Positions 1 to 6,886 of a stretch of DNA of 9,343 bases are shown here, piece by piece. The notes beneath the pieces were generated by a model. The model saw nothing but the letters and a program-made list of their open reading frames with translations, did no database searches and was not told the DNA's origin. Each line of letters begins with the position of its first letter. Positions within the stretch are counted from its first letter, which is position 1. The stretch is from Clostridiales bacterium (GTDB lineage: Bacteria > Bacillota > Clostridia > Peptostreptococcales > Anaerovoracaceae), in assembly GCA_003542355.1 (NCBI GenBank), contig DPKU01000070.1, forward strand, positions 1-9,343, given 5' to 3'. The position numbers and the translations under genes were made by a program.

Positions 1-537
1 CGCACAGCCTGCCGGAAGTATCCCGCCAACATCTTTGATCTTCAGCAGCGTAGCAAGAGCAATGCCTGCGCCTGCTGAATCTCCTGCAAATACGATATCC
101 TCGGGAGCGTATCCCTGCTCCAGCAGCCATCCATAGATCTTCGCTCCGTCGCAGACGGCTGCCGGTGCGGGGTGCTCCGAGGCCAGCCGGTAGTCGAAGG
201 ACAACACGTCCATCCCCAGTCTGGACGCAAATCCGGCAATGATATTTCTGTGTGACCGGGCGCTGCCCATGACAAAACCGCCTCCGTGAAAATACAAAAC
301 GACCTTGTCGTGGGATGTGCCGTCGATTCGGATCCATTCTGCATAGAAATCCGTGAATTCCGCCGGTATATACTCCACGCCTACGATTTCTTTGACCAGC
401 CTGGCCGCCGACGCCTCCGTTTTTGCGCGCAATGCTTCGATGCTGGTTTGCTCATCGATGACCTCTGCCCCAAGCTTTCCTTCCATCAAATGTCTGTACT
501 TTAGAAGTAAGTGAAACCCTTTGCCCTTAATGCTCAT
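1..537 (-). CDS. HSL-type alpha/beta hydrolase (esterase/lipase), C-terminus outside window
   Basis: Hydrolase of the hormone-sensitive-lipase (alpha/beta hydrolase fold-3) group, expected to cleave carboxylic esters in the cytoplasm; the substrate is unknown. The 179 codons in the window hold the oxyanion-hole motif HGGGF (residues 84-88), the family segment DYRLASEHPAPAA (115-127) and the nucleophile elbow GDSAG with Ser154. The catalytic Asp and His would lie in the part cut off at the left edge; family members are usually about 300 residues. The start ATG (537-535) overlaps the TGA of the TetR gene as ATGA, and an AGAGG sequence sits 8 nt upstream inside that gene, so translational coupling is likely. 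Transcription probably comes from the TetR promoter near 1213-1241. The family call is secure; physiological role is open, although the operator type (see the palindrome at 1196) hints at lipid or acyl metabolism. Confidence 0.92.
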   Translation of the reverse strand, partial: MSIKGKGFHLLLKYRHLMEGKLGAEVIDEQTSIEALRAKTEASAARLVKEIVGVEYIPAEFTDFYAEWIRIDGTSHDKVVLYFHGGGFVMGSARSHRNIIAGFASRLGMDVLSFDYRLASEHPAPAAVCDGAKIYGWLLEQGYAPEDIVFAGDSAGAGIALATLLKIKDVGGILPAGCA

Positions 538-1166
538 ATGCCGTACCTCTGCTCCTGCTCTTTCTTTATAATGAACCACTCTGCCACCAGCATTTTATCC
601 GGAAGCGGTATCTCTTTTGTTCTTGTGTTTTTATAGATCGTCAGCCCGTTCAACAGGCTCCAGAACAGAACCGCCAGTTCCTCGGTGTCTCCAGGAACGA
701 TCGTTCCTTCTCTTTGCCCTTGTGCGATGATCTGACTGAGTGCCTGATAAGGAAAATCTCGTTTTTGCATCAGTGCCGCCTTTGCCTGAGGAGGAATAGC
801 CTCCGATCCCATCGCCTGGGCGATGAGACTGCTCGTCTGCCGATATCGATCACTTGTTTCGATCGTTTGATACATCGTATCGACTGCTTTCATAAGCTTT
901 TCCTTGCCACTGAGCGCAGACCGCAGCAATGCGTTCGCCGCTTCGTTCATCTTGTCCAGCGCATCTTCGATCAGATCCACGTAAATTTCGTTTTTTGACG
1001 CGTAATATCTGTACAGCAATCCCTGAGAAACACCGGCCTCCTCTGCGATATCTTGAATGCGGGTCGCATTCAGCCCTTTCATGGAAAACTGATGGAGCGC
1101 TGCATCAATGATCCGCTCCCGACTCTGCCGGCGCAGCAGTTCATTTTGTTCTGTATTCCTTGCCAT
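534..1166 (-). CDS. TetR/AcrR-family transcriptional regulator
   Basis: One-component DNA-binding repressor of the TetR family, 210 residues, normal length. The N-terminal HTH domain spans about residues 14-62: helices RERIIDAALHQFSMKG, then TRIQDIAEEAGVSQGLLYRYYASK with the recognition helix at about 47-55. The remaining helical region would bind a ligand and dimerise. The frame is open upstream to 1241, but ATG 1166 is chosen because GGAGGG lies 4 nt upstream and because a longer start would place the ORF across the promoter and palindrome. It is cotranscribed with the esterase (ATGA overlap), which makes that enzyme its most likely target along with its own gene. The 18-bp palindrome at 1196-1213 lies at the promoter and suggests autoregulation. 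The ligand cannot be read from the sequence; a fatty acid or acyl-CoA is a guess from the operator. Confidence 0.93.
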   Translation of the reverse strand: MARNTEQNELLRRQSRERIIDAALHQFSMKGLNATRIQDIAEEAGVSQGLLYRYYASKNEIYVDLIEDALDKMNEAANALLRSALSGKEKLMKAVDTMYQTIETSDRYRQTSSLIAQAMGSEAIPPQAKAALMQKRDFPYQALSQIIAQGQREGTIVPGDTEELAVLFWSLLNGLTIYKNTRTKEIPLPDKMLVAEWFIIKKEQEQRYGI

Positions 1167-1195
1167 TGGTCCCTCCGGTGTTTTGAACAAGTTAT

Positions 1196-1213
1196 TGAAT
1201 GAATATTCATTCA
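1196..1213. promoter_or_regulatory. Operator: 18-bp perfect palindrome upstream of the TetR gene
   Basis: TGAATGAATATTCATTCA is a perfect inverted repeat centred between 1204 and 1205. Its first base on the minus strand is also the last base of the -10 element TAAAAT, so a bound dimer would block initiation. From memory, it fits the published consensus of the Bacillus subtilis FadR (TetR-family, acyl-CoA responsive) operator, TGAATGAMTANTCATTCA. That it binds the adjacent TetR protein is inference. Confidence 0.85.
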
Positions 1214-1241
1214 TTTTAGGGCATAGTTCTCTCGTTGTCAA
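1213..1241 (-). promoter_or_regulatory. Sigma-A-type promoter for the TetR-esterase operon
   Basis: On the minus strand a perfect -35 TTGACA (1241-1236) is followed by 17 nt and the -10 TAAAAT (1218-1213). The expected transcription start lies inside the palindrome at 1196-1213. The promoter sits between the stop codon of the acetyltransferase gene (1256) and the TetR start, so the TetR-esterase pair can be transcribed independently of the upstream genes. Confidence 0.85.
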
Positions 1242-1255
1242 GAGGATCAGGAGGG

Positions 1256-1819
1256 TTATTTCATCGTGTGGTATTCCTCTTCCAGAATAGAATAGAAGAG
1301 CCGGTCTACGTATTTCCCATCCATATAGAAATAATCCCTTTGAGTCCCTTCATAGCAGAACTCACATTTCTCGATCACCTTTCTGGAGGGGATGTTGTTG
1401 GACATATGCGAAATCTGGACCTTGTGAAGCCCTACCTGATCGAAGCCGTATGCGATGGCAGCTTTTGTCGCTTCCGTGGCATATCCTTTACGCTGAAAGG
1501 CATCTCCGATACAATATTCGATCTCGCCGAAGTGGTTTTTCTCATCCATCAGGAAGTAAGCGATCTGGCCGATGCACTCCGCTCCGCCTTTTTCAAAAAT
1601 CGCCCATCTGTAATAATTCGGGCTTTCGTAACCTCCAATATACTTGTCTAGCAAGCCTCGGACCGCTTCTTTCGTCGTATAGGTTGGCTCTGCATACATG
1701 GCTTGGACTTTTTCGTCCGCCACCCAGTTCTTCAGCATCGATTCGTCGTCGCTGTAAGCGAACTTTCGCAGCAGCAGTCTGTCGGTCTCTACAGTCATCG
1801 TTCCTACATGTGTCATCAT
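1256..1819 (-). CDS. GNAT-family N-acetyltransferase (RimJ/RimL type)
   Basis: Acetyl-CoA-dependent N-acetyltransferase of the Acetyltransf_3 (RimJ/RimL-like) branch, 187 residues with this start. It opens with the typical strand VETDRLLLRKF; the acetyl-CoA pyrophosphate-binding motif A is QRKGYATEA in the middle of the protein, preceded by GEIEYCIGD; the C-terminal part KVQISHMSNNIPSRKVIEKCEF matches the usual N-x-x-S-x-x-V-x-E-K signature. The substrate (ribosomal protein, small amine or other) cannot be decided. The ATG at 1819 is one base after the TAA of the oxidoreductase gene, with GAGGAG 11 nt upstream; ATG 1816 or ATG 1798 are possible alternatives, the last giving the start most homologs have. 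The tight spacing means it shares a transcript with the oxidoreductase. Confidence 0.88.
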   Translation of the reverse strand: MMTHVGTMTVETDRLLLRKFAYSDDESMLKNWVADEKVQAMYAEPTYTTKEAVRGLLDKYIGGYESPNYYRWAIFEKGGAECIGQIAYFLMDEKNHFGEIEYCIGDAFQRKGYATEATKAAIAYGFDQVGLHKVQISHMSNNIPSRKVIEKCEFCYEGTQRDYFYMDGKYVDRLFYSILEEEYHTMK

Positions 1820-1820
1820 A

Positions 1821-2528
1821 TTATGCTTGACTCCTCGCTCTGATCCAGCCATGCCGTATGTAATGGGCATTGTCCAGGCTGGGACTTTCTTCACCTTTTA
1901 GCACCATACTGTGCTGCCATTTGCAGAATGCGAAAATAAGACGGACTTTCAGACTTTTCCGCCGGACCGGTCCCGCAGCGGATACACGATCTGCGCAGGC
2001 TTTTGCTTTTTTCGCAAGCATATCCAAATGCTTTTGTGACATTTTATCCAAAAAGATATCGCCCATCATCGGAGCGCCGCAAGTGTATATTTTTGATACG
2101 CCCATCCAGGCCATACTGGTTCGGACATCCTTTTGGGCAGAGCCGTTGGGTGCGCCCACACTGTTGGTGATAATGACCGCTTTCTTCTGAAACATGATCG
2201 GATCCGGCCGGTGGACCGTCCAGTGGACACAGAGGTGATCCAGTACCGATTTGATGGAAGCCGGTGCGCGCAGCGCATAGACCGGATAAGCGAACACCAG
2301 CAGATCAGCGTCGAGCATAGCCTGCCAGATGGGATCCACCTCTGAGATGTGAGGGCATTTTTCCTCTCCTCTTAAAAAGCAATTCTTGCATCCCATGCAG
2401 AATTGCGGAAAGTCTTTCGGATAAAATTCGATGATCTCATTGCCGCTTCCCATGTGGCTGAGAAACAGCTCTTTCATATGATACGTGACGCCTCTGACCG
2501 GAGTTCCGTTGATGACTGCTATTTTCAT
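1821..2528 (-). CDS. Flavodoxin-fold NAD(P)H-dependent FMN oxidoreductase
   Basis: Cytoplasmic FMN-binding oxidoreductase of the NADPH-dependent FMN reductase / iron-sulfur flavoprotein-like group, 235 residues. The N-terminus MKIAVINGTPVRG is the phosphate-binding loop form of flavodoxins; DADLLVFAYPVYALRAPASIKSVLDHL is the conserved second flavin-contact segment. A cysteine cluster C44-x2-C47-x2-C50-x7-C58 lies after the first beta-alpha-beta unit. Such clusters bind a 4Fe-4S centre in archaeal iron-sulfur flavoproteins, but many relatives keep similar cysteines without a proven cluster. The C-terminal 70 residues are basic and helical and could be a dimer or membrane-peripheral element. 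Start ATG 2528 has only a weak AGG close by and GAGG further up. It has its own promoter and is followed after one base by the acetyltransferase gene. Confidence 0.87.
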   Translation of the reverse strand: MKIAVINGTPVRGVTYHMKELFLSHMGSGNEIIEFYPKDFPQFCMGCKNCFLRGEEKCPHISEVDPIWQAMLDADLLVFAYPVYALRAPASIKSVLDHLCVHWTVHRPDPIMFQKKAVIITNSVGAPNGSAQKDVRTSMAWMGVSKIYTCGAPMMGDIFLDKMSQKHLDMLAKKAKACADRVSAAGPVRRKSLKVRLIFAFCKWQHSMVLKGEESPSLDNAHYIRHGWIRARSQA

Positions 2529-2570
2529 GCCTGCTCTTTGGTTCCTCGCTTTCTTATCCTACGTTGCCGC

Positions 2571-2581
2571 TGACACTGTCA
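2571..2581. promoter_or_regulatory. Short inverted repeat at the oxidoreductase transcription start
   Basis: TGACACTGTCA has arms TGACA/TGTCA around one central base and begins about 7 nt downstream of the -10 TATAAA, that is, at the expected transcription start. The position fits an operator, but an 11-bp repeat can occur by chance and no regulator can be assigned. Confidence 0.35.
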
Positions 2582-2588
2582 CATATCA

Positions 2589-2617
2589 TTTATACTACTT
2601 TCCTTTTCTTCTGACAA
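2589..2617 (-). promoter_or_regulatory. Sigma-A-type promoter for the oxidoreductase-acetyltransferase operon
   Basis: On the minus strand, TTGTCA (2617-2612) and TATAAA (2594-2589) are separated by exactly 17 nt. The element lies in the 108-nt gap after the stop of the small membrane protein gene, so the oxidoreductase and acetyltransferase genes form their own unit. The region 2618-2640 is very AT-rich but shows no convincing hairpin terminator for the upstream operon. Confidence 0.75.
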
Positions 2618-2636
2618 TAATAAGAATAATGTTAAA

Positions 2637-3065
2637 TTATCTTCCTCTTATGATTTCCTTATACTTCTTAAGCCTTCTTTGTATCTCCTGATAGATGATA
2701 AAATCTCCCACGTTTGCCGCCAGCACGATCGCAAGGATCGGCCATAGGATCGACAGCGTTTTCCCGGCAGTCTCCAAACCGCCTGCGATCGTAAGAGAAA
2801 AGAAGATCATCGCTCCGGTAACGATCAAAGAGATCACACCGTTGAGCAGGAAGTATATACGGGGCTTGGCCATGCTGATGGGCAGCATCGACGTAGCAAG
2901 CTCCGTGATCCATCCGATCACAAGGCCGATCATTCCGCTGGCCGTTAAAACCAGCAGTGTGCCCGGCGTCCAAAATCCGCCATCGCTGCCCCACTGGAAA
3001 ACGCCCCCGATGAACACCCCCAAAAATAAGGATTTTACGATGTTCGCCCTGTTGATTTTCTCCAT
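2637..3065 (-). CDS. Small four-helix membrane protein, DUF3021-like, partner of LytTR
   Basis: Integral membrane protein of 142 residues with four predicted helices at about 10-25, 36-56, 69-94 and 103-125, then a basic cytoplasmic tail (QRRLKKYKEIIRGR). Function unknown. Size, topology and its place directly after a LytTR gene fit the DUF3021 family, whose members are commonly paired with stand-alone LytTR regulators in Bacillota and are thought to modulate the regulator's activity; the sequence match itself is only approximate. The start at 3065 has GGAGAGGG 7 nt upstream, and the gap to the LytTR stop is 15 nt, so the two are cotranscribed. My inference is a membrane partner or anti-activator of the LytTR protein. 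Confidence 0.75.
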   Translation of the reverse strand: MEKINRANIVKSLFLGVFIGGVFQWGSDGGFWTPGTLLVLTASGMIGLVIGWITELATSMLPISMAKPRIYFLLNGVISLIVTGAMIFFSLTIAGGLETAGKTLSILWPILAIVLAANVGDFIIYQEIQRRLKKYKEIIRGR

Positions 3066-3080
3066 AGCGTTTCCCTCTCC

Positions 3081-3620
3081 CTATATTTTTAAAGCTTCCC
3101 GAAGCTTTTTTGCATACATTCTTGACACTTCGAGCTCTGCCCCATGGTCCATCCGGAGCACATATCTTGAATTGAACCAGGGAATGATATCCCGTACGTG
3201 CGCCAAATTTACAAGCTGTGACTTATTGATCCGGATAAAGCCTTTTTCCTTCCAAAGGGTTTCATAGTGCTGAAGCGTCTCTTTCATGCTGTAATGATCC
3301 TGGGATGTGAAGCAAAGGATCCCATCTGCCCCGGATTCCAGATACAGGATGTCCTTGGGCAAGATCACAGCAAACCTGTTCTGATAGAACCCGGTGACTG
3401 CATCGATGGAGTTTGATTCCCTGCTGATCCCATCCGATAGAAGTTTCGAAGCCTCCATGTAATCCAAGGCATCAAAAACGATGCTGATCTTTCCGTCCGG
3501 AATGTCGTAGCCGCGCTCGACTAAAACCAGGGAGCTGTCGCTGACGATATCGATCTGCCGTTTGAGCAGCTCCCGGCTCAGCTTTTCATAGATCTTGTCG
3601 GAACACACCAGTTGAACCAT
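3081..3620 (-). CDS. Stand-alone LytTR-family DNA-binding regulator
   Basis: Transcriptional regulator of 179 residues with a C-terminal LytTR DNA-binding domain (about 83-176), which binds direct repeats through loops rather than an HTH. The typical landmarks are visible: LPKDILYLES (87-96), YSMKETLQHYETLW (110-123), GFIRINKSQLVNLAHVRDI (127-145) and the end LEVSRMYAKKLREAL. There is no phospho-receiver domain; the first 80 residues form a short alpha/beta region without conserved phosphoacceptor signature, as in the LytTR/DUF3021 pairs. ATG 3620 has GGAG 5 nt upstream. The gene sits 25 nt after the serine hydrolase stop and 15 nt before the small membrane protein gene, with no visible internal promoter, so the three are probably one operon. 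Target sites were not recognised in the window. Confidence 0.92.
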   Translation of the reverse strand: MVQLVCSDKIYEKLSRELLKRQIDIVSDSSLVLVERGYDIPDGKISIVFDALDYMEASKLLSDGISRESNSIDAVTGFYQNRFAVILPKDILYLESGADGILCFTSQDHYSMKETLQHYETLWKEKGFIRINKSQLVNLAHVRDIIPWFNSRYVLRMDHGAELEVSRMYAKKLREALKI

Positions 3621-3645
3621 GATTTCTCCAGATCAGTGCCAAGCC

Positions 3646-4827
3646 TTACTGCTGAAGGATCCTGTCATAAAGCATTCTCAAATCGATCAGATCCTCGATA
3701 CTCTTTTGCGAAAATCCCAAAGCACCGTAGTTGGCAATAAAATATGTGTCGCTTTCCTGATCGTACAGCATGTATGTTCCGGTGGCGCCGACGCCACCGT
3801 ACATGTCGGACATGGACCCCAGAAGGACAGACAGCTCGCCGAAATCAAAGCACATCATGCCCATTCCGTAATAGATGCCTTTATCGTACGAATGACGGAA
3901 ATCCTTCATCTGCTCATACGTATCCTCGGATAGCAATTCTCCTGTTTCCAGCGCTGTCATGAACTTCAGCAGGTCATCCATTGTCGTGACGATCCCGCCG
4001 CCGGACCAATCCATGGACAAGGCTTTTTTGTCGCTGAAATCAACACCATCGATATAAACCCCCAGCATCTCTTTGTCTAGGCCGCCGAAAAACATCAGAT
4101 CGCTGTCGCGCATACCCAACGGCTCGAATATCCTTTCCTCCAGGATTTCGGCATAGGGCTTGCCTTCGATCGACTCCAGAATCAATCCGAGCAGGATATA
4201 ACCGGTATCGGAATAGTGGAACTGCTGTCCGGGTCTGCCTGCGGGCATCTGGCGATCCCTGGTAAATGCGATCAATGCTTCCGGTGTATAAGTGCGGTCC
4301 GGATCGTAGACGATCTCCTCCAAAAAGGTTCTGCCGCTGTCCACGGGATCTTCGAAATAATCTCCCGCGCCGGAGGTGTGGCTCAGAAGGTGCCTGATCG
4401 TCACTTGATTGCTGTAATCCGCGCCGTCCACTACGAACAAGCCCTTCAGGATCTCATCGTCCAGCCAGGTGTTGATCGGATCCTCATACGTCAGTGCGCC
4501 TTCCTCTGTGAGCAATCCAAAAATCGTTGCACAAAATGTCTTTCCGATGCTGGCAGAATGATACCTGCTTGCTATCGTAGCCGGTTCGGAGTCGGTATGG
4601 GATTTTGCGCCCAGGGCAAACTGTTCATGATACCCTGTCTTTGAGGAGTGGATCGTGAGCAACAGACTCGAAAGAGGTCCGTTCTCATCCAGCGTTCTCT
4701 TCAAGTGGTCTTCGATAGCAACCTTTCCAGCCGCCAAAGACAGCGGCCTGTTCGCATAGCTCAGGAATCCGATCCCGGCCGCAGCGATCCCCAGGATCAC
4801 TGCCAGGATCAATACTATTTTTTTCAT
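3646..4827 (-). CDS. Membrane-anchored serine hydrolase, beta-lactamase/PBP (class C) fold
   Basis: Extracytoplasmic serine hydrolase of the Beta-lactamase (PF00144-type) superfamily, 393 residues. Residues 1-30 (MKKIVLILAVILGIAAAGIGFL...) form a signal anchor or signal peptide without a lipobox. The active-site motif is S93-I-G-K96 within YHSASIGKTF; the second motif is Y205-S-D207 in FHYSDTGYILLGLILE, typical for esterase/peptidase members. The third motif, usually H-x-G, appears as GGVGATG (about 344-350), with no His or Lys. The substrate may be a cell-wall peptide, D-amino-acid peptide or ester; true beta-lactamase activity is unlikely. ATG 4827 is chosen because AAGGCGG lies 6 nt upstream and it begins the signal sequence directly; a GTG 24 nt upstream is rejected. 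It heads an operon with the LytTR and membrane protein genes, which suggests envelope-linked regulation. Confidence 0.9.
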   Translation of the reverse strand: MKKIVLILAVILGIAAAGIGFLSYANRPLSLAAGKVAIEDHLKRTLDENGPLSSLLLTIHSSKTGYHEQFALGAKSHTDSEPATIASRYHSASIGKTFCATIFGLLTEEGALTYEDPINTWLDDEILKGLFVVDGADYSNQVTIRHLLSHTSGAGDYFEDPVDSGRTFLEEIVYDPDRTYTPEALIAFTRDRQMPAGRPGQQFHYSDTGYILLGLILESIEGKPYAEILEERIFEPLGMRDSDLMFFGGLDKEMLGVYIDGVDFSDKKALSMDWSGGGIVTTMDDLLKFMTALETGELLSEDTYEQMKDFRHSYDKGIYYGMGMMCFDFGELSVLLGSMSDMYGGVGATGTYMLYDQESDTYFIANYGALGFSQKSIEDLIDLRMLYDRILQQ

Positions 4828-5005
4828 GTTTGACCGCCTTTCTTTCCGCACACTGTTTTAGGTACACTTTACCGGCAATCTCTGTGCGTAGAAAGGGCTT
4901 TTGGCTAAGCGGTCATTATTGGCAGGCAAGATGACGATTCGGAGCACCAGGTTACGCGTGGACCTGCGACCCGGCAGCAGTATCTTATGTCGTCGCCGAT
5001 GCAAC
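4828..5005 (-). other. Intergenic region upstream of the serine hydrolase operon
   Basis: This 178-nt gap must carry the end of the DUF4153 transcript and the start of the hydrolase operon. An AATAAT -10-like hexamer (minus strand, 4920-4915) is present but has no good -35, and TAAAGT at about 4868 is no better. I saw no GC-rich hairpin followed by a U-tract and no clear LytTR direct repeats. An activator-dependent promoter would look like this, but that is inference. Confidence 0.4.
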
Positions 5006-6886
5006 TCATTCGGAAGGACTCGAAGATGCTTCTTCTTTCAAATAGATCGCCTCCGGATAGATCCAATAGTTGATCGCATCCCCCTTGGGATCCAGATGGA
5101 TCTCTGCATTCCGAATGACGATCATTCCCGAAAGCTCAGGTGTACTGAACGGGATGCTCATATCTTCGATTCCAGCTTCAATGGGCTTGGGTTGGGACGG
5201 CGGATATTTTTCACCGATGGCGTCGATAAAGTCACCCATATCTTCCTCGAACAGGATGGTTTCACCCTGCGTAATACGAAAGACAGGAATCCCGCTGGGT
5301 GACATGTTATCCCAGTAGATCTCGTAGGTGCCCTTCTCGCCAGACAGCGTGACAGCCCGCTGGGTCTTCTGATATTCTTCCTGCGGATTCACGACCCAGC
5401 GATACTCGCTAATGTCGATGGGTCTTGATTCAAGGTACAGAATGGTTGACAAGTAGTCCCCTCCGCCGCCATAGTAATCGTCCCGCTCCGGCCAGACCTG
5501 TTCAAAGCCCATGGCCGACTTGAAATTGATTGGCTGTGCAATGGTTTTGTCAAACCATTCCGGGAGCTTCGCATCGTTGGCATAGGCAAGATATTCCACG
5601 GCATCCGTGATATTCTGCCGTACTTCCAGTGCCGGTTCTGCGACAGCCGGAACGATTTGACCATCCATGAACATTTCCTGGGAAACGAGCAGCTTCTCCA
5701 GTCGATTGGTCTGAGCCGTCACAGGCAGCGCATTGTATCCCAAAACGGGAAGTACGTAGCAGACAGCCAGAACGGATGCGACGATCACGATCATTCGATG
5801 GGCTTTTTCTTTTTGGATCAACAGCAGGATCGCGGACACAGCTGCAAGGATCCAGATCATGGCAAAGACATATTCTATGAATTTCAATCCGGAAGCGTTC
5901 AACTGAGTTACCAGCGCCCAGGCTTCAAATACCAGGATGACCAAAGCTGCGACCGGATAGATCCGCTTATAGAATTTCGCGATCGCTGTTTCGTAGTGCG
6001 TCACCATGATATGAAGCCAGATCCCGCCCAGTGTATAGGCTGCGGCGATACGGTACAGCCTATAGAAGGCAGCATCCTGCCCCCCGGCAATGGTTTTGAC
6101 GGCCCAGATCAGCAGCACCACTGTGAGTGCAAGAACGATGGGAACAAGAATGGAGCCCAGAAGGATCTCAATGAACCTGGGTTGCTTCTGCGCCGTTTCA
6201 CGATGCTCGTCAACTTCTCCTTTGCGAAAATCCGGGAAATATCCCACGAATATCGTAAAAGCCACTAATCCGACCAGCGTGCTGATATACATGTAGACTT
6301 TACTGCTCATATCGTTGTAGAGCAATGCTTCCACAGCGCCTGCCACACCCGTAGTGCCGGCCAGGATCACGCCTCCGTAGATCAAAGCGATAAAGAACGC
6401 CTTGTGGGTCATAAAAAAGGATTTGGCATAATCCGACTGTTCTTTTGGATGTCCGGCAAACACGATAAACGCCAGCAGGCTCACCACCATGACCGCTGTC
6501 ACGCGGGCAGCGGCGATATTGGAAACGATCAGATAGCGGGCTCCCGTCAAAATCGGATCCCCTGCCCCAAAGTAGTAAAGCCCAGCAAAGGTGGCGGCGA
6601 CTGCTGCCAGCCCTGCGATGTTGGCGTAGAGGAATGATTTTTTCGTATTGATGCGGCTCTGGGCCGCTGTGATCAGCGCCAGGCTGAAGATGGCGCCCAG
6701 GGCAAAGGACCAGTGCAGGCAGTTGAACAGAAAGTTATAGGGCTCCTGCTGTGGCCAGTCCAGTTGGATCCTGACGATGGTGACCAGCGCAAAAGCTACA
6801 GCACAGATCATCGTTGCGGGAAAGGTCTGAAAGGCCTCTCCCGAATCCTTTGCAATTCTTAAGATCGATTGTTTCCATTTATTCAT
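5006..6886 (-). CDS. Multi-pass membrane protein, DUF4153-type
   Basis: Large integral membrane protein of 626 residues, function unknown. About ten or eleven hydrophobic helices lie between residues 23 and 385 (for example 24-41, 52-75, 85-105, 129-145, 163-186, 198-216, 239-264, 309-328, 338-358, 364-384), with the DUF4153-like segment around 275-300 (YRLYRIAAAYTLGGIWLHIMVTHY). After the last helix comes a soluble region of about 240 residues beginning near PVTAQTNRLEKLL, probably extracytoplasmic, rich in Tyr, Asp and Glu and containing a YYGGGGDYLSTI stretch. The start ATG overlaps the TGA of the XRE gene as ATGA, with AGGA just upstream, so expression is coupled. Pairing of DUF4153 proteins with this type of XRE regulator is a recurring arrangement in Bacillota, as far as I recall; the role could be envelope sensing or transport but nothing in the sequence decides it. 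Confidence 0.85.
   Translation of the reverse strand: MNKWKQSILRIAKDSGEAFQTFPATMICAVAFALVTIVRIQLDWPQQEPYNFLFNCLHWSFALGAIFSLALITAAQSRINTKKSFLYANIAGLAAVAATFAGLYYFGAGDPILTGARYLIVSNIAAARVTAVMVVSLLAFIVFAGHPKEQSDYAKSFFMTHKAFFIALIYGGVILAGTTGVAGAVEALLYNDMSSKVYMYISTLVGLVAFTIFVGYFPDFRKGEVDEHRETAQKQPRFIEILLGSILVPIVLALTVVLLIWAVKTIAGGQDAAFYRLYRIAAAYTLGGIWLHIMVTHYETAIAKFYKRIYPVAALVILVFEAWALVTQLNASGLKFIEYVFAMIWILAAVSAILLLIQKEKAHRMIVIVASVLAVCYVLPVLGYNALPVTAQTNRLEKLLVSQEMFMDGQIVPAVAEPALEVRQNITDAVEYLAYANDAKLPEWFDKTIAQPINFKSAMGFEQVWPERDDYYGGGGDYLSTILYLESRPIDISEYRWVVNPQEEYQKTQRAVTLSGEKGTYEIYWDNMSPSGIPVFRITQGETILFEEDMGDFIDAIGEKYPPSQPKPIEAGIEDMSIPFSTPELSGMIVIRNAEIHLDPKGDAINYWIYPEAIYLKEEASSSPSE

Noticed and set aside
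1167..1241. N-terminally extended TetR protein starting at 1241
   Set aside because: The added residues would be encoded by the promoter and palindrome, and the downstream ATG 1166 has the good ribosome binding site and the family-typical N-terminus.
1820..1894. Extended acetyltransferase start at 1894
   Set aside because: It would overlap the oxidoreductase gene by over 70 nt; ATG 1819 or later fits the ribosome binding site and the family length.
2618..2645. Terminator between the small membrane protein gene and the oxidoreductase promoter
   Set aside because: Only weak AT repeats (ATAAT/ATTAT) with no GC stem or U-tract.
4940..4975. Possible terminator hairpin CAGGT...ACCTG after the DUF4153 gene
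   Set aside because: Five-bp stem, no following U-tract on either strand.
5657..6268. Plus-strand open frame of 203 codons inside the DUF4153 gene
   Set aside because: Antisense shadow: low-complexity composition rich in Gln, His and Asp, mirroring the hydrophobic codons of the real gene.
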